Of a stretch of DNA of 64,000 nucleotides, positions 1 to 9,271 are shown piece after piece. The DNA is from Candidatus Aalborgicola defluviihabitans. GTDB taxonomy: Bacteria > Pseudomonadota > Gammaproteobacteria > Burkholderiales > Burkholderiaceae_C. Within the stretch, counting starts at the first letter, position 1. Each line of letters starts with the position of its first letter. The notes beneath the pieces were generated by a model that saw nothing but the letters and a program-made list of their open reading frames with translations, made no database searches and had not been told where the DNA came from. The DNA lies in NCBI GenBank assembly GCA_016705575.1, contig JADIXX010000003.1:248001-312000 (forward strand), read 5' to 3'. The position numbers and the translations under genes were made by a program.

Positions 1-699
1 AATCACCCGTGGGTCTTCGGCCAGGTCGGCGGCAGGACCCTGCGCGCTGAGTTCACCCATTTCCAGCACGTAACCGTAGTCAGCTACGGCCAGCGCGGCG
101 CGGGCGTTTTGCTCCACCAACACAATGGTCACGCCGGTCTGGCGCAGCTCGGTGATGATGTTGAAGATCTCGCGCACCACCAGCGGAGCCAATCCCAAGG
201 ACGGTTCATCCAGCATCAAGAGGCTGGGGCGGGCCATCAGTGCACGGCCCACGGCCAGCATCTGGCGTTCGCCGCCGGAGAGGGTGCCGGCCAATTGGGT
301 GCGGCGTTCCTTCAGGCGGGGGAACAGGTCAAACACGTCGGTCATGCGGTCACGCCATTGGGCATTGCCCAGGCGCATTTGACGAAAGCCGCCCAGCAGC
401 AGGTTGTCTTCCACCTGCATGGTGCCAAACAGCTCGCGCTTTTCGGGCACCAGCGCAATGCCTTGCATGACGCGTTCTTCCAGTGTCATGCTGGCGATGG
501 ATTGGCCGTCAAAGGTGATGCCGCCCTGGCTGGGGAGGATGCCCATCAGGGTGTTGAGCAGGGTGGACTTGCCGGCGCCGTTGGGGCCGATTACGGTGAT
601 GACGCTGCCCTTGTCGGCATGCAGGTCAATACCGTGTAAGACCTCGGCGCGGCCATAGCCTGCGCGCAGACCGCTGACCTGGAGCAATGGTGTGGACAT
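1..699 (-). CDS. livF: Branched-chain amino acid-type ABC transporter ATP-binding protein LivF (3' end outside window)
   Basis: This is one of the two ATPase subunits of a Liv/HAAT-type importer, acting on the cytoplasmic face of the membrane. The reading frame starts at ATG 699 and is still open at base 1, so about 233 residues are seen. Visible motifs are Walker A (GPNGAGKST, about residue 39), the ABC signature LSGGERQ and Walker B (LLMLDEPSLGLAPL), typical of LivF. It is the last visible gene of the minus-strand operon and starts 10 bases after the stop of the livM-livG fusion. Its substrate is probably an aromatic acid rather than leucine, because the operon begins with hydroxycinnamate-type CoA genes; that is inference. 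Confidence 0.93.
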   Translation of the reverse strand, partial: MSTPLLQVSGLRAGYGRAEVLHGIDLHADKGSVITVIGPNGAGKSTLLNTLMGILPSQGGITFDGQSIASMTLEERVMQGIALVPEKRELFGTMQVEDNLLLGGFRQMRLGNAQWRDRMTDVFDLFPRLKERRTQLAGTLSGGERQMLAVGRALMARPSLLMLDEPSLGLAPLVVREIFNIITELRQTGVTIVLVEQNARAALAVADYGYVLEMGELSAQGPAADLAEDPRVI

Positions 700-709
700 A
701 GCGTGATTC

Positions 710-2476
710 CTAATGTTCCGTACCCAGGTAGGCGGCGCGTACCTCGGGGCTTTGCTGGATGAATTCCGGTGTGCCTTGCGTCAGGAAGGTGCCGAACTCC
801 ATGACCACCAGGTGGTCACACACCTCCATCACCAGGTCCATGTCGTGCTCAACCAACAGGATGCTCATCCCCTCGCTGCGCAGCTGGCGCAGCACGCCGG
901 CCAGGGCCGCCTTCTCCTGGTGGCGCAGGCCGGCGGCGGGTTCGTCGAGTAGCAGCAGTGCAGGGTCGCTGCACAAGGCGCGGGCAATCTCCATGAGGCG
1001 TTGCGGCCCCATGGCCAGGTTACCGGCCTGCTCGTGCAGGTAGGCACCCATGCCAATGCGTTCCAGCTGGCGCTGGGCTTCGCGGAACAGTTGTTGTTCT
1101 TCAGTGCGGTTAAGCCGTGTCATGGCGGCCAGCACGCCCTTGGCCCCACGCAGGTGGGCGCCCAGGGCGACGTTCTCCAGCACGGTCATGTCGGCGATCA
1201 TCTTGACGTGCTGGAAAGTGCGCGACATGCCGCGCGCTGCAATCTCCCGCGATCGAAGGCCGCCAATTTTCTGGCCACGAAACACGACGTCACCGCTGGT
1301 CAACGAGAGCACACCGGTGATCAGGTTGAAGGTGGTGGACTTGCCGGCGCCGTTGGGGCCGATCAGGCCAACGATCTGCCCAGCCTTGATCTGGAAGCTG
1401 ATGTCGTTTACCGCCACCAGTCCGCCAAATACCTTGCGGATGGTCTGTACGTCCAGCACCAGATCGCCGTGTGCGGGCTTGGTGCGTTCAGGCAGGGCTG
1501 CAGCGCGCTCCCAGTCCACCGTGCGTTGGGGGCTCGGCAAGCGCTTCTCGACAAATGACCACAGGCCGTCGGGCAGGTATTTCAACATCAGGACCAGCAC
1601 GATGCCAAAGACGATGGTCTCGTAGCTGCCGCTGGTGCCAATCCACTGGGGCAACAGGACCTGCAATTGGTCCTCCAGCAGCTTGGTCAAGAGCGCACCG
1701 GTGATGGCGCCCCACACGTGGCTCACGCCGCCCACCACAGTCATGAACAGGTATTCAATGCCCATCTTCAGGCCGAACGACGATGGGTTCACCGTGCGCT
1801 GAAAGTGCGCCAGCAACCAACCCGAGAGCGATGCCAGCAGCGCTGCAATCAGAAAGATGGTGATCTTGTAGCGCAGGGTGGGTACCCCCATGGCTTCGGC
1901 CATCAGCGTGCCGGTGCGAAGTGATCGCATGGCGCGCCCGGCACGGGAGTCCAGCAGGTGCAGCACTGCCAGCGCGGCCAACACTACGGTGAACCAGGTC
2001 AGCGCATAAAAGCCGCGGCCCTGACCCAGATCCCAGCCGAACAAGGACAGCCCCTGGATGCCTAGCAGGCCGTCATATTTGCCCAGGGCGTCGATGTTGC
2101 CCATCAGGTAGTACAAGGAAAGGCCCCAGGCGATGGTTGCCAGTGGCAGGTAATGGCCCGACATGCGCAGTGTGATGCCGCCCACGATCAGTGCCGATAC
2201 TGCAGTGATCGCCAAACCGATAAACAGCGTGACCCACGGCGACAGGCCCGCGTTGAGCGTGAGCCAGGCGGTGGAGTACGCACCAATGCCGACAAAGGCG
2301 GCCTGACCGAATGAGGTGAGCCCGGCCACACCGGTGAGCAGCACCAAACCCAGGCAGGTCAGGCTATACAGGCCAATGTAGTTGAGCTGGGTGATCCAGA
2401 AATCGGGCAAGGGCAACACGGCCACTGCGATGAGAGCGACGACCAGCGCCCACAAACCATATTTGCGCGCCAGCAT
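710..2476 (-). CDS. Fused ABC transporter permease-ATPase (LivM-LivG)
   Basis: A single 588-residue protein joins two Liv subunits that are usually separate. Residues about 1-310 are a LivM-like permease with many hydrophobic segments and the family pattern GLTSFGQAAFVGIGAY. Residues about 335-588 are a LivG-like ATPase with Walker A (GPNGAGKST), signature region AMGPQRLMEIARAL and Walker B (LLLLDEPAAGL). No stop or frameshift separates the halves, so the fusion is direct. It lies between livH and livF in the operon. Such fusions are known among Burkholderiales HAAT transporters. The second Liv set at 10,855-15,363 has separate livM and livG, which gives an internal comparison. Confidence 0.93.
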   Translation of the reverse strand: MLARKYGLWALVVALIAVAVLPLPDFWITQLNYIGLYSLTCLGLVLLTGVAGLTSFGQAAFVGIGAYSTAWLTLNAGLSPWVTLFIGLAITAVSALIVGGITLRMSGHYLPLATIAWGLSLYYLMGNIDALGKYDGLLGIQGLSLFGWDLGQGRGFYALTWFTVVLAALAVLHLLDSRAGRAMRSLRTGTLMAEAMGVPTLRYKITIFLIAALLASLSGWLLAHFQRTVNPSSFGLKMGIEYLFMTVVGGVSHVWGAITGALLTKLLEDQLQVLLPQWIGTSGSYETIVFGIVLVLMLKYLPDGLWSFVEKRLPSPQRTVDWERAAALPERTKPAHGDLVLDVQTIRKVFGGLVAVNDISFQIKAGQIVGLIGPNGAGKSTTFNLITGVLSLTSGDVVFRGQKIGGLRSREIAARGMSRTFQHVKMIADMTVLENVALGAHLRGAKGVLAAMTRLNRTEEQQLFREAQRQLERIGMGAYLHEQAGNLAMGPQRLMEIARALCSDPALLLLDEPAAGLRHQEKAALAGVLRQLRSEGMSILLVEHDMDLVMEVCDHLVVMEFGTFLTQGTPEFIQQSPEVRAAYLGTEH

Positions 2477-2480
2477 GTCA

Positions 2481-2565
2481 GTGCCGCCCGGCCGCCCGAA
2501 GGCGCTGAGGTGCCCCCTCGGGGGGCAGTGAGTTACACGAAGTGAATGAGCGTGGGGGTTTCATC
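2481..2565 (-). repeat. REP-like GC-rich palindromic repeat between livH and livM-G
   Basis: The intergenic spacer holds a GC-rich element centred on the palindrome ccccctcggggggc, followed by a GGCGGCC-type end. Read on the minus strand it matches, over about 70 bases, the segment at 39,330-39,402 inside coxD (shared blocks: CCCCCACGCTC, CTGCCCCCCGAGGGGGC, GCCTT, GGGCGGCC). It is thus a dispersed repeat. Within an operon it could affect mRNA stability between livH and livM-G. Confidence 0.75.
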
Positions 2566-3606
2566 CTAATGCTCCTCGTCTGAATGATCGCCGTTCAGGG
2601 AGCGCCACAACAGCACCGGCAGAATGATGGTGAACACAATGACTTCCTTGAACGAGCTGGCATAAAACGAGCCAAACGCTTCGACCACGCCGACAAACAG
2701 TGCGCCCCCCAGCGCACCGGGGTAGCTGGACAGGCCCGCCACCACGGCGGCCACAAAGCCCTTGAGACCAATCAGGAATCCGGAGTCGTAAAACACCGTG
2801 GTGGTGGGGCCGATCAGCAGACCCGACAGCGCACCAATCAGTGCCGCCATGGCAAAGGTCAGTTGTCCGGCAGCAGGGGACGAAATACCCATCAGCCGGG
2901 CACCCAGGCGGTTGACCGCTGTAGCCCGCAGCGCCTTGCCGTACACAGAGCGCTCAAAGAACAACCACAGCAGCACGATGAGCGCGCCCGACACGACAGC
3001 GATGATCAGGGTCTGCCCCGTCAGACTGACGGGGCCCAGCGCCAGGCGCAAGTCCCAGAACGGCGGGTTGCGAAAGCCCTCGGCACCAAAGAACAAAAGG
3101 CCCAGCCCGGTCATGGCAAAGTGCACACCCACCGACACGATGAGCAGCACCAGTGGCGTGGCATCGGCCAGCGACTGGAAAGCCACGCGGTACACCAGCG
3201 GCCCAAAAGCCGTGACTATGCAGATGCTCAAGAAGGCCTGCACCAGCAGCGGTGCCTGCATTGGTGCCGCCCAGGCGGTTACGGCAGCCACTGCGGCGGG
3301 CACGGCCAGGGTCTTGGCTACAGCCTTCAAGGACGCCAACAGGTGGTGCTGGCGCCGCCACTGGGCCAAGCCATCCATGGCCGCCGCAAGGGCTGCAAGA
3401 ATCAACAGCAACCAAACAGTTCCAGGGACCTTGCCAGTCTGCAAAATGGCCAGCGTCAAAGCCCCATAGGTGACGAACTCACCCTGCGGAATGAAGATGA
3501 CCCGCGTGACGGTAAACACCAGCACAGTGGCAATGCCCAGAAGGGCGTAGATGGCACCGTTGGTCACACCGTCCAGCATCAGGATGCTGGCGATCGAAAA
3601 GTCCAT
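2566..3606 (-). CDS. livH: Liv-type ABC transporter permease LivH
   Basis: Inner-membrane permease of the importer, 346 residues, with the LivH N-terminal pattern (LDGVTNGAIYALLGIATVLV) and a C-terminal permease core ending GLSSYPGALGGALFVGVVEA. It is about 50 residues longer than the usual 290-300; the extra material is a hydrophobic and basic stretch at roughly residues 65-115. This enlarged form is what I expect of HAAT permeases near aromatic catabolism genes. It follows livK by 20 bases and precedes the livM-livG fusion across an 89-base gap that carries a REP-like repeat. Confidence 0.92.
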   Translation of the reverse strand: MDFSIASILMLDGVTNGAIYALLGIATVLVFTVTRVIFIPQGEFVTYGALTLAILQTGKVPGTVWLLLILAALAAAMDGLAQWRRQHHLLASLKAVAKTLAVPAAVAAVTAWAAPMQAPLLVQAFLSICIVTAFGPLVYRVAFQSLADATPLVLLIVSVGVHFAMTGLGLLFFGAEGFRNPPFWDLRLALGPVSLTGQTLIIAVVSGALIVLLWLFFERSVYGKALRATAVNRLGARLMGISSPAAGQLTFAMAALIGALSGLLIGPTTTVFYDSGFLIGLKGFVAAVVAGLSSYPGALGGALFVGVVEAFGSFYASSFKEVIVFTIILPVLLWRSLNGDHSDEEH

Positions 3607-3626
3607 GGAATTGCCTTGCTAAGGAA

Positions 3627-4763
3627 TTATTCGACTTTCCAGTCGCCGTTGACCACCTTCAGCATCACGCCGGTCTCGGGTGTGAAGCCCCAGTGGTCGT
3701 CCTTGGTCCAATTGAGGACGCCTTGGGATACGACGGTGCGACCCATGGTTTCCAGTGCGTCACGCAAGGCGGCCCGGAACTCGGGTGTGCCGGGCTTGGC
3801 CTTTTTTAGCGCGATCGGAATTGCCTTTTCCAGCACCAGCTCGGCGTCGTAGCCGTGACCGCCAAATTGGTTGCGCGAGCCAACGCCGTAAACCTTTTCG
3901 TACTTTTGGACAAAGTCGATTGCTATCGGTTTGGAAGGATGGTTGTCAGGTAACTGTTCGGCAATCACGGCCGGTCCGGACACCACATACGCGCCTTCCA
4001 CGGCCTTGCCACCCACGCGCATCAGATCGCGCGTAGCGGCGGCATGGGTCTGGTAAATCTTGCCTTTGTAGCCACGGTCCACCACCGCCATGTGGGGCAT
4101 GGCGGCACCGCTACCCGAAGCCACGATCAGCATGGCGTCGGGGTTGGCGGCAACCAGTTTGAGCACCTGGCCGGTCACGCTGCTGTCGGAGCGGGCAAAA
4201 CGCTCAGTTGCCACAATTTTGATGCCGTTCTTCTCGGCCTCAGCCGTGAAGTCCTTCAGCCAACCTTCGCCATAGGCGTCTGTGTAGCCCAAAAAGCCTA
4301 CGGTCTTGATACCCTGCTTCTTCATCAGGCCCACCACGGCATGCGACATCACAGCATTGCTCTGGGCCAGGCGGAAGGTCCAGGCGTCCTTGCCAGGTGG
4401 CAGGCCCATGGGAGACAGGGCCAGTTGCACGGTGCCGGACTCGGCAGCGACGGCAGCCATGGGAATGGCCACCGGTGTGGCGACGGAGCCGATGATGACG
4501 TCGACCTTGTCTTCTGTCACAAAGCGCTTGGCAATTTTGGTGCCATTGGTGGGGTCGGTGGCATCGTCCAGCACGATGAGTTTGATTTTTTCACCGCCGA
4601 TAGTCGCGGGCCAGAGCTTCATTTGGTTGCCCACGGGAATGCCCAGGCCCGAGGCCGGTCCGGTCAGTGGCAGGACCACGCCGATGGTGATGTCGGCCAG
4701 CGCGGCGCCAGTTGCGAGCAGGGCAATGGCGGCACCGGCCGCAGTTTTGATCATCTTCTTCAT
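3627..4763 (-). CDS. livK: Periplasmic substrate-binding protein of Liv-type ABC transporter
   Basis: A 378-residue periplasmic binding protein (Leu/Ile/Val-binding fold, Peripla_BP_6). An N-terminal signal peptide ends near ALADITIGVVLPLTGP; no lipobox cysteine is present, so it is probably soluble. The start is set by ATG 4763 with AAGGAGAC just upstream. It stands between the catabolic genes and the permease genes, so it probably sets ligand specificity for the whole operon. The expected ligand is a hydroxycinnamate or related aryl acid, inferred from the neighbours only. Confidence 0.92.
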   Translation of the reverse strand: MKKMIKTAAGAAIALLATGAALADITIGVVLPLTGPASGLGIPVGNQMKLWPATIGGEKIKLIVLDDATDPTNGTKIAKRFVTEDKVDVIIGSVATPVAIPMAAVAAESGTVQLALSPMGLPPGKDAWTFRLAQSNAVMSHAVVGLMKKQGIKTVGFLGYTDAYGEGWLKDFTAEAEKNGIKIVATERFARSDSSVTGQVLKLVAANPDAMLIVASGSGAAMPHMAVVDRGYKGKIYQTHAAATRDLMRVGGKAVEGAYVVSGPAVIAEQLPDNHPSKPIAIDFVQKYEKVYGVGSRNQFGGHGYDAELVLEKAIPIALKKAKPGTPEFRAALRDALETMGRTVVSQGVLNWTKDDHWGFTPETGVMLKVVNGDWKVE

Positions 4764-4813
4764 GCTTGTCTCCTTCGGTTGTTACAGGTGGGGGAACGGG
4801 AAATTGGATGGCA

Positions 4814-5233
4814 TCAAGTGCACAGGGCCTTGATGTCATCGGGAACGGGAATGGCTTTGATGCGGAACTCATCGCCGGGAACGCGCACGCAAAACGCCCG
4901 GGTCTCGGTGCCCTCGCACAGCAGGTCGTCGCCGCGTTTGACGATGTGGCGTTGCACAAAGGTCTTCTCCCGCCACTCATCAATTGAGGTGTGCACTTGG
5001 ATCACGTCGCCGTAGGTGGCGGGGCGCTTGAACGTGGTGCGGATCTCCAGAAGCGGGTTGCCGATGATGCCGGTGGTCTTGACCAGTTCGCGCCAGGGTG
5101 GCACGCCGCACTGCCGAAAAAAGTTGAAGGATGAGGCATCCATCCACTTGGAGAAATTGGGAAAAAACACAATGCCGGCGGGATCACAGTCGCCAAACAT
5201 CACTTCCACTTCAAAAATTACTGTCTTGCTCAT
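4814..5233 (-). CDS. 4-hydroxybenzoyl-CoA thioesterase-type hotdog thioesterase
   Basis: A 140-residue hotdog protein with the signature FGDCDPAGIVFFPNF near residue 12. This closely matches, from memory, the Pseudomonas CBS3 4-hydroxybenzoyl-CoA thioesterase, including its catalytic Asp, the downstream PPWRE block and the FVQRH block. The predicted reaction is hydrolysis of 4-hydroxybenzoyl-CoA or vanilloyl-CoA to the free acid and CoA. ATG 5233 is preferred over an in-frame GTG at 5242 because it gives the family spacing to FGDCD. It follows the SDR gene by 11 bases. In this operon it would be the exit step of beta-oxidative hydroxycinnamate breakdown. Confidence 0.85.
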   Translation of the reverse strand: MSKTVIFEVEVMFGDCDPAGIVFFPNFSKWMDASSFNFFRQCGVPPWRELVKTTGIIGNPLLEIRTTFKRPATYGDVIQVHTSIDEWREKTFVQRHIVKRGDDLLCEGTETRAFCVRVPGDEFRIKAIPVPDDIKALCT

Positions 5234-5244
5234 GCTGTTCACTT

Positions 5245-6009
5245 TTAACGGGGGGCCATGCGCAGGGCGCCGTCCAGGCGGATCACTTCGCCGTTGAGAT
5301 GGCCGTTGCTGACAATGTGGGTGGCCAACTGCGCAAACTCCTCGGGCTTGCCCAGGCGCTGTGGAAACGGGATGCTGGCTGCCAGCGACAGTTGCACCGC
5401 CTCTGGCAGGGTCTTCATCAGCGGCGTGGCAAACAGGCCCGGGGCGATGGTGCAGACACGGATGCCGTGTTGGGCCAAATCGCGCGCCATGGGCAGGGTC
5501 ATGCCCGCCACACCGGCCTTGGAGGCGCTGTAGGCCTGCTGGCCCACCTGTCCGTCAAACGCGGCCACGGAGGCGGTGAATACCATGGCGCCGCGCTCGC
5601 CGTCTTCCATGGGGTCCAGTTTGGCGCAGGCAGCGGCAAACAGCCGGGCCGCGTTGTAGGTGCCGATCAGGTTGACGTTGATGACGCGCACAAAGTCTTC
5701 CAGCGGTGCGGCGTTGCCGTCCTTGCCCACCACACGCTTGGCACTGCCAATGCCGGCAATTTGCATCAGGATGCGAGCCGGGCCGTGGGCGGCGGCGGCG
5801 GCCGTGATGGCGGCCTGCACGCTTTCGGGGCTGGTCACGTCGCACTGTAGTGCTACGCCGCCAATGTCGGTTGCTACCGCTTGGGCACCAGCCAGGTTGA
5901 CGTCCAGAATCGCAACCTTGGCGCCCAGGCGGGCCAGTTCACGGGCCGTAGCCTCGCCCAGGCCGGAGCCACCGCCGGTCACCAGCGCTGCCTGTCCTTG
6001 AATATTCAT
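5245..6009 (-). CDS. SDR-family 3-hydroxyacyl-CoA dehydrogenase (HSD10-like)
   Basis: A 254-residue short-chain dehydrogenase with the Rossmann motif TGGGSGLG at residues 12-19, catalytic Ser in TASVAAFDG and the YSASK tetrad motif. The overall pattern resembles type-2 3-hydroxyacyl-CoA dehydrogenases, which oxidise the 3-hydroxy group to a 3-keto group with NAD. It lies between the thiolase and thioesterase genes, which suits the third step of a CoA-dependent side-chain beta-oxidation. A general alcohol dehydrogenase cannot be ruled out from sequence alone. Confidence 0.85.
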   Translation of the reverse strand: MNIQGQAALVTGGGSGLGEATARELARLGAKVAILDVNLAGAQAVATDIGGVALQCDVTSPESVQAAITAAAAAHGPARILMQIAGIGSAKRVVGKDGNAAPLEDFVRVINVNLIGTYNAARLFAAACAKLDPMEDGERGAMVFTASVAAFDGQVGQQAYSASKAGVAGMTLPMARDLAQHGIRVCTIAPGLFATPLMKTLPEAVQLSLAASIPFPQRLGKPEEFAQLATHIVSNGHLNGEVIRLDGALRMAPR

Positions 6010-6024
6010 GGTGATTTCCTTTTT

Positions 6025-6080
6025 TTACTATAAAAATAATAGTGTGTTGTGTAGTGTTGACGAGGGCTAGCGGCCTAAAT
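6025..6080 (-). repeat. Dispersed short repeat, copy a (acgagggcta core)
   Basis: This spacer between the thiolase and SDR genes contains the core acgagggcta (6,060-6,069), next to ggcc and to an A/T-rich stretch. On the minus strand it aligns with the copies at 25,031-25,110, 38,960-39,030, 49,041-49,090 and 51,571-51,630. The stop codon of the thiolase gene (6,075-6,077) lies inside it. Confidence 0.65.
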
Positions 6081-7340
6081 GCCGTTGGGATTCTCCAGCA
6101 GCAGGGCCATTCCCTGGCCGCCGCCCACGCAGGCGCTGGAGATGCCCCAGCGCACACCGGCACGCTGCATTTCGCGCGCCAGGGTCAGCGTCAGGCGTAC
6201 GCCGGTGGCGGCGAGCGGGTGGCCCAAGGCAATGGCGCCACCGTTGACGTTGAGCTTGCTCAGGTCCAGGCCCAATTCCTTGCCTACGGACAGGGTCTGT
6301 GCGCCTTGGGCTTCGTTGATTTCGAAACGGCCAATTTGGTTCAACGTCAACCCGGTGCGCTCCAGCAGCAGGCGAATGGCCGGTGCCGGGCCAATGCCCA
6401 TGATTTCGGGCGGCACGCCCACGGCCGTGGCGGCGACCACGCGGGCCAGGGCCTTTTTGCCACCGGCTTGGTAGCCATGGGCCTTGGCATAGTCGCCAGA
6501 CGCCACCACACACGCAGCGGCGGCATCGACCAACGCGGCGCTGTTGCCACCCGTCTGCACGCCATCGGCAAACACGGCCTTGAGTTTGGCCAGTACTTCG
6601 ACGGGCGAGACGCGCGCATGGGTGTCATGGGCCACTTCGGTCAACTTGCCGTGCAGCTTGATGCCGCGGGTCTTGTAACCGGGCAGCTCAAACTTCTCGG
6701 AGACCACCGGCACTATTTCGCCAGCGTGGAAGCCGCTTTGCTGCGCTGCCACTGCCTTGGCGAACGAGCTGGCGGCAAACGTGTCCACTGCTTCGCGGGT
6801 GATGCCGTATTGCTTGGCCAGGTTCTCGGCGGTCTGGATCATATTGATGCCAGCAGCCGGGTCTTTCAGTGCCTCCCACATGTAATCCTTGAAGCCCACC
6901 GGAGCGCCGAGCTTGAAGCCGGTGCGGTGGTCAAAGGCCGCAATGGGGTTGCGTGTCATGCTTTCGGTGCCCACCACCAGCGCAGCCTCGCAGGCGCCGC
7001 CCTGGATGTGCTCACCAGCCTGGCGGAACAGCTCGAAGCCCGTGCCGCAGATGCGCTGCACCATGATGGCAGGCACTCCCACTGGTACGCCGGCGTACAG
7101 ACCAATGTGGCGAGGTAGAAAATACTGGTCAAAGTCTCCAGGTGCCATGTTGCCGGTCACGACCGAGCCAATGTCCTCACCTGGTACGCCGGCGCGTTTG
7201 AGTGCCTCGCGTGCAGCCTTTATACCCAGATCGGTAGGCGAGATGTGGCCCAGTGCGCCACAGTAATCCACCATGGGAGTGCGCACTCCGTCGAGCAACC
7301 ACACGTCGGTAAATGCGCTGAAAAAACCTTTGCTCGCCAT
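6075..7340 (-). CDS. Acetyl-CoA acyltransferase (thiolase)
   Basis: A thiolase-family enzyme of about 421 residues. It carries the nucleophilic Cys in RICGTGF near residue 98, the GHPLAATG histidine motif and the C-terminal SACVGGGQGMA cysteine loop, so all three catalytic elements are present. The predicted role is thiolytic cleavage of a 3-ketoacyl-CoA, releasing acetyl-CoA and leaving an aroyl-CoA for the adjacent thioesterase. ATG 7340 (MASKGFF) is chosen over an upstream TTG at 7346. The stop codon lies inside a dispersed repeat. Confidence 0.9.
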   Translation of the reverse strand: MASKGFFSAFTDVWLLDGVRTPMVDYCGALGHISPTDLGIKAAREALKRAGVPGEDIGSVVTGNMAPGDFDQYFLPRHIGLYAGVPVGVPAIMVQRICGTGFELFRQAGEHIQGGACEAALVVGTESMTRNPIAAFDHRTGFKLGAPVGFKDYMWEALKDPAAGINMIQTAENLAKQYGITREAVDTFAASSFAKAVAAQQSGFHAGEIVPVVSEKFELPGYKTRGIKLHGKLTEVAHDTHARVSPVEVLAKLKAVFADGVQTGGNSAALVDAAAACVVASGDYAKAHGYQAGGKKALARVVAATAVGVPPEIMGIGPAPAIRLLLERTGLTLNQIGRFEINEAQGAQTLSVGKELGLDLSKLNVNGGAIALGHPLAATGVRLTLTLAREMQRAGVRWGISSACVGGGQGMALLLENPNGI

Positions 7341-7382
7341 GGTCAATGTGTCCTGAAATGGTGAAGAAAATGGCGGGCTGCG

Positions 7383-9251
7383 TTACGCTGCCTGGGGTGT
7401 CAGTGTGTGGGGCAGGCTGCCGGCGTGCAGCGCGTCCACGGTGGCCGCGCGTAGCGTCAACACAGCGCGCTGGTTGATGGAGCCTTTGTCGGTGATCTCA
7501 CCACGGTCCAGCGTGGGCGGTTCGGCCAGCAGGCAGAGCTTGGCGATGCGGTTGGCGCTGCCGGTGGCGCTGGCCGCCAGGGTATCCACCACCTGTTGAA
7601 AGTGCGCCAGCACCGGGGTGCTGGTCAGCACCTGGTCCATGCCGGCGTCGGCATTCAATTCGCTGAGCTTGCGACAGGCGGCTACGTTGGGGAACACCAT
7701 CGCGCCGACCTCGTGCTGGTTCAGTCCAGTGATGACTGCGTCCTGGATGCAAGGTGCCCCCGCATCAATGATCTTGGCGCGCAGCGGCCCCACGCTCACG
7801 AAAGTTCCGGTGGCGAGCTTGAAGTCTTCGGCAATGCGGCCATCAAAGCGCAGGCCCTGGTGGATGTCCTGCGCGTCAATCCACTTCAGCGCGTCGCCGG
7901 TGCAGAAGAAGCCTTCCGCATCAAAATGTGCTGAGGTTTCTTCCGGTGCACGCCAATAACCCACGGTGATGTTGGGGCCCCGGTAACGTACCTCAATCTT
8001 GCTTTCGTTGGGCACCAGTTTCAGCTCTAGCCCGGGCGTGGGCAAGCCCAGGTCACCGGCCTGCACATTTGGGCTGGTGACAAAGAGGCCAAAGGGGCCG
8101 GACTCGGTCATGCCCAGGCCGCTGGTCATGACGATGCGCTGGCCCAACTCGGCTTCGGCGCTTTCAAACAGCTTGTCCCACACCGGTTGGGCCAGTGACG
8201 CGCCAGCGTAGAAGAACATGCTGACGCGGGAAAGAAAGTTCTTGCGCAGGGCTAGGTCGGTCTTCATGGCGCCGGCAATGGCTTCAAAACCGGTGGGCAC
8301 ATTGAAGTACAAGGTTGGGGCAATCTCGCGCAGGTTGCGCAGGGTCTCGCCAATCAGCGCTGGCACCGGCTTGCCTTCGTCGATGTACATCGTGCCGCCG
8401 TTGTACAACACCATGCCGAAATTGTGGTTGCCACCAAAGGTGTGGTTCCAGGGCAGCCAGTCCACCAGCACGGGCGGCAGCTCGGTCAGCACCGGCATGC
8501 TCTGACGCATTTGCTGCTGGTTGGCACACCACATGGCCTGGGTGTTGATGACCGCCTTGGGTAGCTTGGTGGAGCCGCTGGTGAACAGGAATTTGACGAT
8601 GGTGTCAGGGTCGGTGGCCGCTATGGCGCGATCCACCGCGCTGGTGGCCACGGTATGGAGCAGCTCGGCAAAGGGCGTGCTGTCCAGACCATCCACGGTG
8701 CCAGTGGCAAACACCACTTCCACATCGCGTGCAATGGTGGCCAGCACGGCCTTGCCGTAGCGGCTGGCATCACTGGCAAACACCAGGCCGGGGGTGAGAG
8801 TGTTCACCACATGGCGCAACTTGGAATAGTCGGTGCTGATGGTGGAATAAGCGGGTGACGCCGGTGACCACGGCACTCCGGCCAGCATGCAACCCAGTGC
8901 CAGCAAGGCGTGGTTCAAGTCGTTCTCGCTCAGGATCAGCACCGGGTGGTCTGGACTCAGGCCGCGCAGCAATAGTGCCTGTGCAACGGCACGCGCCTTG
9001 TTTAGTGCTTGCGCGTAAGTAATGTGCTGCCAGTCGCCCTTGCTGCCATCAGCATTGCGAACGCGCTGGGCCATCCAGGTGCGGTGCGGTGCGGTCTGGG
9101 CCCAATGCACAAAGCGGTCGGTCATGCGAGGTGCGCAGGGCTCCAGCGCCTGTTCGGCTTTCAGATACTGCACGCCGCCTGGCGCTTCGGTCAGCACGCC
9201 ACGGGTGACGCCGAAGTGCAGCGAGCGGTAGACCTGGCTGGTTGTTGTCAT
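7383..9251 (-). CDS. Feruloyl-CoA synthase-like acyl-CoA ligase
   Basis: A 622-residue adenylate-forming ligase with the AMP-binding P-loop LFTSGSTKLPKAVI near residue 220, and TSGLGMTESGP and CTGDALKW further on. The length, N-terminus (FGVTRGVLTEAPGG) and C-terminal divergence fit the feruloyl-CoA synthase family, which converts ferulate, coumarate or caffeate plus CoA and ATP to the CoA thioester. The strong site AGGAGG precedes ATG 9251. It follows the crotonase gene by 20 bases. The exact aryl acid is not fixed by sequence. Confidence 0.85.
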   Translation of the reverse strand: MTTTSQVYRSLHFGVTRGVLTEAPGGVQYLKAEQALEPCAPRMTDRFVHWAQTAPHRTWMAQRVRNADGSKGDWQHITYAQALNKARAVAQALLLRGLSPDHPVLILSENDLNHALLALGCMLAGVPWSPASPAYSTISTDYSKLRHVVNTLTPGLVFASDASRYGKAVLATIARDVEVVFATGTVDGLDSTPFAELLHTVATSAVDRAIAATDPDTIVKFLFTSGSTKLPKAVINTQAMWCANQQQMRQSMPVLTELPPVLVDWLPWNHTFGGNHNFGMVLYNGGTMYIDEGKPVPALIGETLRNLREIAPTLYFNVPTGFEAIAGAMKTDLALRKNFLSRVSMFFYAGASLAQPVWDKLFESAEAELGQRIVMTSGLGMTESGPFGLFVTSPNVQAGDLGLPTPGLELKLVPNESKIEVRYRGPNITVGYWRAPEETSAHFDAEGFFCTGDALKWIDAQDIHQGLRFDGRIAEDFKLATGTFVSVGPLRAKIIDAGAPCIQDAVITGLNQHEVGAMVFPNVAACRKLSELNADAGMDQVLTSTPVLAHFQQVVDTLAASATGSANRIAKLCLLAEPPTLDRGEITDKGSINQRAVLTLRAATVDALHAGSLPHTLTPQAA

Positions 9252-9271
9252 GTGTGCCTCCTCGGGGCCGC

